A stretch of DNA of 7,370 nucleotides, taken from positions 1 through 7,370 of the forward strand of contig VTPF01000033.1 of NCBI GenBank assembly GCA_008638025.1, read 5' to 3'. This DNA comes from Pelagibacteraceae bacterium. GTDB lineage: Bacteria; Pseudomonadota; Alphaproteobacteria; Pelagibacterales; Pelagibacteraceae. Both the position numbers and the translations under genes were made by a program. Below, piece after piece: positions 5,317-7,370 of this stretch (its first letter is position 1; every line of letters starts with the position of its first letter). Below the pieces are notes generated by a model. The model had not been told where the DNA came from. It saw only the letters and a list, made by a program, of their open reading frames with translations, and searched no databases.

Positions 5317-6855
5317 ATGAATATTCTATCATCTGTCAGTTCATTCGGATTTTTAACGTTATTAAGTAGAATTCTTGGCTATTTAAGAGATATTTTAATA
5401 GCAACCTTTCTTGGCACTGGCCCAATAGCAGATGCATTTTTTGTAGCTTTTAGGCTTCCCAATACTTTTAGAAGATTGTTCGCAGAGGGGTCATTTAACT
5501 CTGCATTTGTTCCTTTGTATTCTAAGCTTGATATTCAAAATAGCGCTTTTGATTTTGCCAATTCAGTTTTTAATTTTTTAGTTTTTGCTTTGTTAATATT
5601 AATTTGTATTGCTGAAATTTTTATGGGTGGAGTGATTTATTTAATTTCTCCAGGTTTTTCTGGTGATAAAGCAAAGTACGAACTAGCAGTTTCCTTAAGT
5701 CGAATAATTTTTCCATTTTTATTGTTTGTTTCTTTATCATCATTTTATTCTGCAATTTTAAATACCAAAGGAAAGTTCGCAGTAGCTGCTGCTACTCCTA
5801 TTGTTTTAAATTTAATGCTTATAGGGTCTATTTTGTTTGCAACTTTTTTTGATAAGCAGCTTGTTTTTTATATGGCTTGGGCAGTTAGTATCGCTGGGTT
5901 AGTGCAGTTGTTATTTCTTATTATATATACAAAAAAATATTTCAAACCAGTTTTAAAATTTAATTTGAAATTTTCATTAGAAACTAGACACTTTTTTAAG
6001 AAACTTTTACCAAGTATTTTTTCTTCGGGAGTTATGCAAATAAATATTTTAATAGGAACGGTTATTGCATCTTTTCAAGCCAGTGCAGTTTCATATTTGT
6101 ATTACGCTGATAGGATTTATCAACTACCTCTGGCGATTACCGGTATTGCTATAGGTACAGTTATATTGCCTTCTTTATCAAAAGAAATTTTTCAAAAAAA
6201 TGATGGTAGAAGTTTTTTTTTACAAAATAGATCCATAGAACTTTCGTTATTTTTGTCTGCACCCGCAACCATCGGAATCATAATGATTGCAGATCCAATT
6301 ATCTCTACGCTTTTTGGCTATGGCTCTTTCGATGAGAAAAGTGTTATTCAAACTTCTAAAGCTCTTTATGTTTTTGGATTTGGCCTTCCTGCTTTTTCTT
6401 TATTAAAAATTTATTCAAACTTTTATTTTGCAAGAGGCGATACTAAATTTCCCTTTTATGTCTCCGTATTTATTGTCTTAATTAATATAGCTATTAGCCT
6501 CATTTTTTTTTCTTTGTTGGGCTTTATTTCTATTGCTCTTGGTACTACACTTTCTTGTTGGCTGGGAGTTTTGGTTTATCAATTTTATTTATCAAAAAAT
6601 AATTTACATGAGTTTGATATTGTTTTTAAAATTAGAGTTTTAAAAATAATTATATGCTCAATAATTATGTCCTTATTTATATATTTTTTAATGCCACAAC
6701 TTGACTTTTCTATTAATGATAATTTGTCCAAAAAAATCGCAAATTTGCTAATAATAGTAGCAAGTTCCTCTTTAATTTACTTTGTACTTTCAATAATTTT
6801 TAAATCTTTTAGTATTAAAGACTTTAAAGTGAAAAGTTATGAATCAAGTAAATAA
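5317..6855 (+). CDS. murJ: Lipid II flippase MurJ
   Basis: This 512-residue polytopic inner-membrane protein of the MurJ/MviN branch of the MOP exporter superfamily flips lipid II to the periplasmic side for peptidoglycan synthesis. About 14 hydrophobic segments are visible, the usual number, and the length fits (E. coli 511). Residues needed in E. coli MurJ sit at the same positions: Arg18 and Arg24 in SRILGYLRD (17-25), Asp39 in ADAFF, and Arg52 in [10 protein letters not shown] (49-58). The Arg of the YADRIYQLP block is at 266 (270 in E. coli). [10 protein letters not shown] (157-166) and [14 protein letters not shown] (276-289) are further family signatures. An in-frame TAA at 5284 with no start codon before 5317 fixes the ATG, and no Shine-Dalgarno site is evident. 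The gene overlaps trpS by 17 nt, so the two are probably co-transcribed. murJ-trpS adjacency is common in alphaproteobacteria; the glnD that often precedes them is absent here. A nine-T run at 6213-6221 is read in frame. Confidence 0.96.
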   Translation: MNILSSVSSFGFLTLLSRILGYLRDILIATFLGTGPIADAFFVAFRLPNTFRRLFAEGSFNSAFVPLYSKLDIQNSAFDFANSVFNFLVFALLILICIAEIFMGGVIYLISPGFSGDKAKYELAVSLSRIIFPFLLFVSLSSFYSAILNTKGKFAVAAATPIVLNLMLIGSILFATFFDKQLVFYMAWAVSIAGLVQLLFLIIYTKKYFKPVLKFNLKFSLETRHFFKKLLPSIFSSGVMQINILIGTVIASFQASAVSYLYYADRIYQLPLAITGIAIGTVILPSLSKEIFQKNDGRSFFLQNRSIELSLFLSAPATIGIIMIADPIISTLFGYGSFDEKSVIQTSKALYVFGFGLPAFSLLKIYSNFYFARGDTKFPFYVSVFIVLINIAISLIFFSLLGFISIALGTTLSCWLGVLVYQFYLSKNNLHEFDIVFKIRVLKIIICSIIMSLFIYFLMPQLDFSINDNLSKKIANLLIIVASSSLIYFVLSIIFKSFSIKDFKVKSYESSK

Positions 6856-7370
6856 TAGAATTTTGTCAGGTATTCAACCAACTGGAAATCTTCATCTTGG
6901 AAATTATCTTGGTGCAATAAATAATTTTGTGCTTTTACAAAAAAAATTTGAGTGCTTTTTTATGTTAGCTGATATGCATGCTATCACTGTTAAACACGAT
7001 CCAAAGGTTTTAAAAGATAATATATTTGATACCGCAGCAGCATTTCTAGCATCAGGAATTGATCCTGATAAAAATATAATTTTTATTCAATCATCCGTTG
7101 GAGCCCATGCAGAATTGGCATGGATATTTAATTGTGTCGCTAGGATTGGGTGGTTGAATAGAATGACCCAGTTTAAAGAAAAAGCTGGTAGCAATAAAGA
7201 AAAAGCTAGTGTTGGTTTATATACTTATCCAGTTTTAATGGCAGCAGATATATTATTGTATAAAGCAACTCACGTTCCGGTAGGTGAGGACCAAAAACAA
7301 CATTTAGAGCTTTGTAGAGATATAGCAATTAAGTTTAATAATGATTTTAATAAAAAAGATTTTTTTGTTA
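6839..7370 (+). CDS. trpS: Tryptophanyl-tRNA synthetase, 5' part
   Basis: The first 177 residues of a class I aminoacyl-tRNA synthetase that charges tRNA-Trp in the cytosol; the gene runs off the right edge. The N-terminal signature [17 protein letters not shown] (10-26) contains the HIGH-type motif HLGN (19-22). Further TrpRS blocks are MLADMHAIT (42-50), [13 protein letters not shown] (83-95), [10 protein letters not shown] (107-116), [12 protein letters not shown] (130-141) and [13 protein letters not shown] (146-158), which shape the Trp and adenylate site. The KMSKS loop, expected near residue 195, lies beyond the window; the family is usually about 330 residues. The ATG at 6839 lies inside the 3' end of murJ in another frame (17-nt overlap), and an in-frame TGA 9 nt upstream rules out an earlier start. 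Only a poor purine stretch precedes it, so translation may depend on ribosomes ending murJ. The assignment is secure. Confidence 0.96.
   Translation, partial: MNQVNNRILSGIQPTGNLHLGNYLGAINNFVLLQKKFECFFMLADMHAITVKHDPKVLKDNIFDTAAAFLASGIDPDKNIIFIQSSVGAHAELAWIFNCVARIGWLNRMTQFKEKAGSNKEKASVGLYTYPVLMAADILLYKATHVPVGEDQKQHLELCRDIAIKFNNDFNKKDFFV

Overview
The window is a compact, very AT-rich stretch of bacterial chromosome. It holds seven protein genes, with 1-2 nt gaps or overlaps at most junctions and no intergenic region longer than 93 bp. Lys, Asn, Ile and Phe dominate the proteins, almost no start codon has a clear Shine-Dalgarno site, and the gene neighbourhoods are of alphaproteobacterial type. 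Together these point to a streamlined, free-living alphaproteobacterium, most likely of the SAR11/Pelagibacterales type. The taxon is inferred from composition and gene content; no marker sequence was compared.

Left part (1-2941): the 3' half of rdgB (nucleotide-pool sanitation) runs tail to tail into a minus-strand gene for an LpoA-like periplasmic penicillin-binding-protein activator. A 30-bp divergent intergenic region follows, and then rsmI (16S rRNA 2'-O-methyltransferase). The ATGA overlap at the end of rsmI couples it to a gene for a two-BON-domain lipoprotein (DolP/YraP-like). This resembles the enterobacterial rsmI / lpoA-yraN-diaA-dolP cluster: the divergent rsmI/lpoA pair is kept, yraN and diaA are absent, and the BON lipoprotein gene sits on the rsmI side.

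Centre (2944-5223): one long minus-strand gene encodes a MaeB-type malic enzyme with a C-terminal phosphotransacetylase-like domain. It turns malate into pyruvate and links the TCA cycle to the pyruvate and acetyl-CoA pools.

Right part (5224-7370): a 93-bp divergent intergenic region leads to murJ (lipid II flippase). murJ overlaps trpS (tryptophanyl-tRNA synthetase) by 17 nt, and trpS runs off the window. In many alphaproteobacteria glnD lies just upstream of murJ-trpS; here there is no room for it.

Three of the seven products concern the envelope: the PBP activator, the BON lipoprotein and MurJ. The rest are housekeeping. I found no mobile element, CRISPR array, tRNA, rRNA, recognisable riboswitch or GC-rich terminator. 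I see no strong evidence for an undescribed system. The points worth a second look are missing neighbours, an LpoA-like protein with no lipobox and no cysteine, and very tight convergent gene ends.
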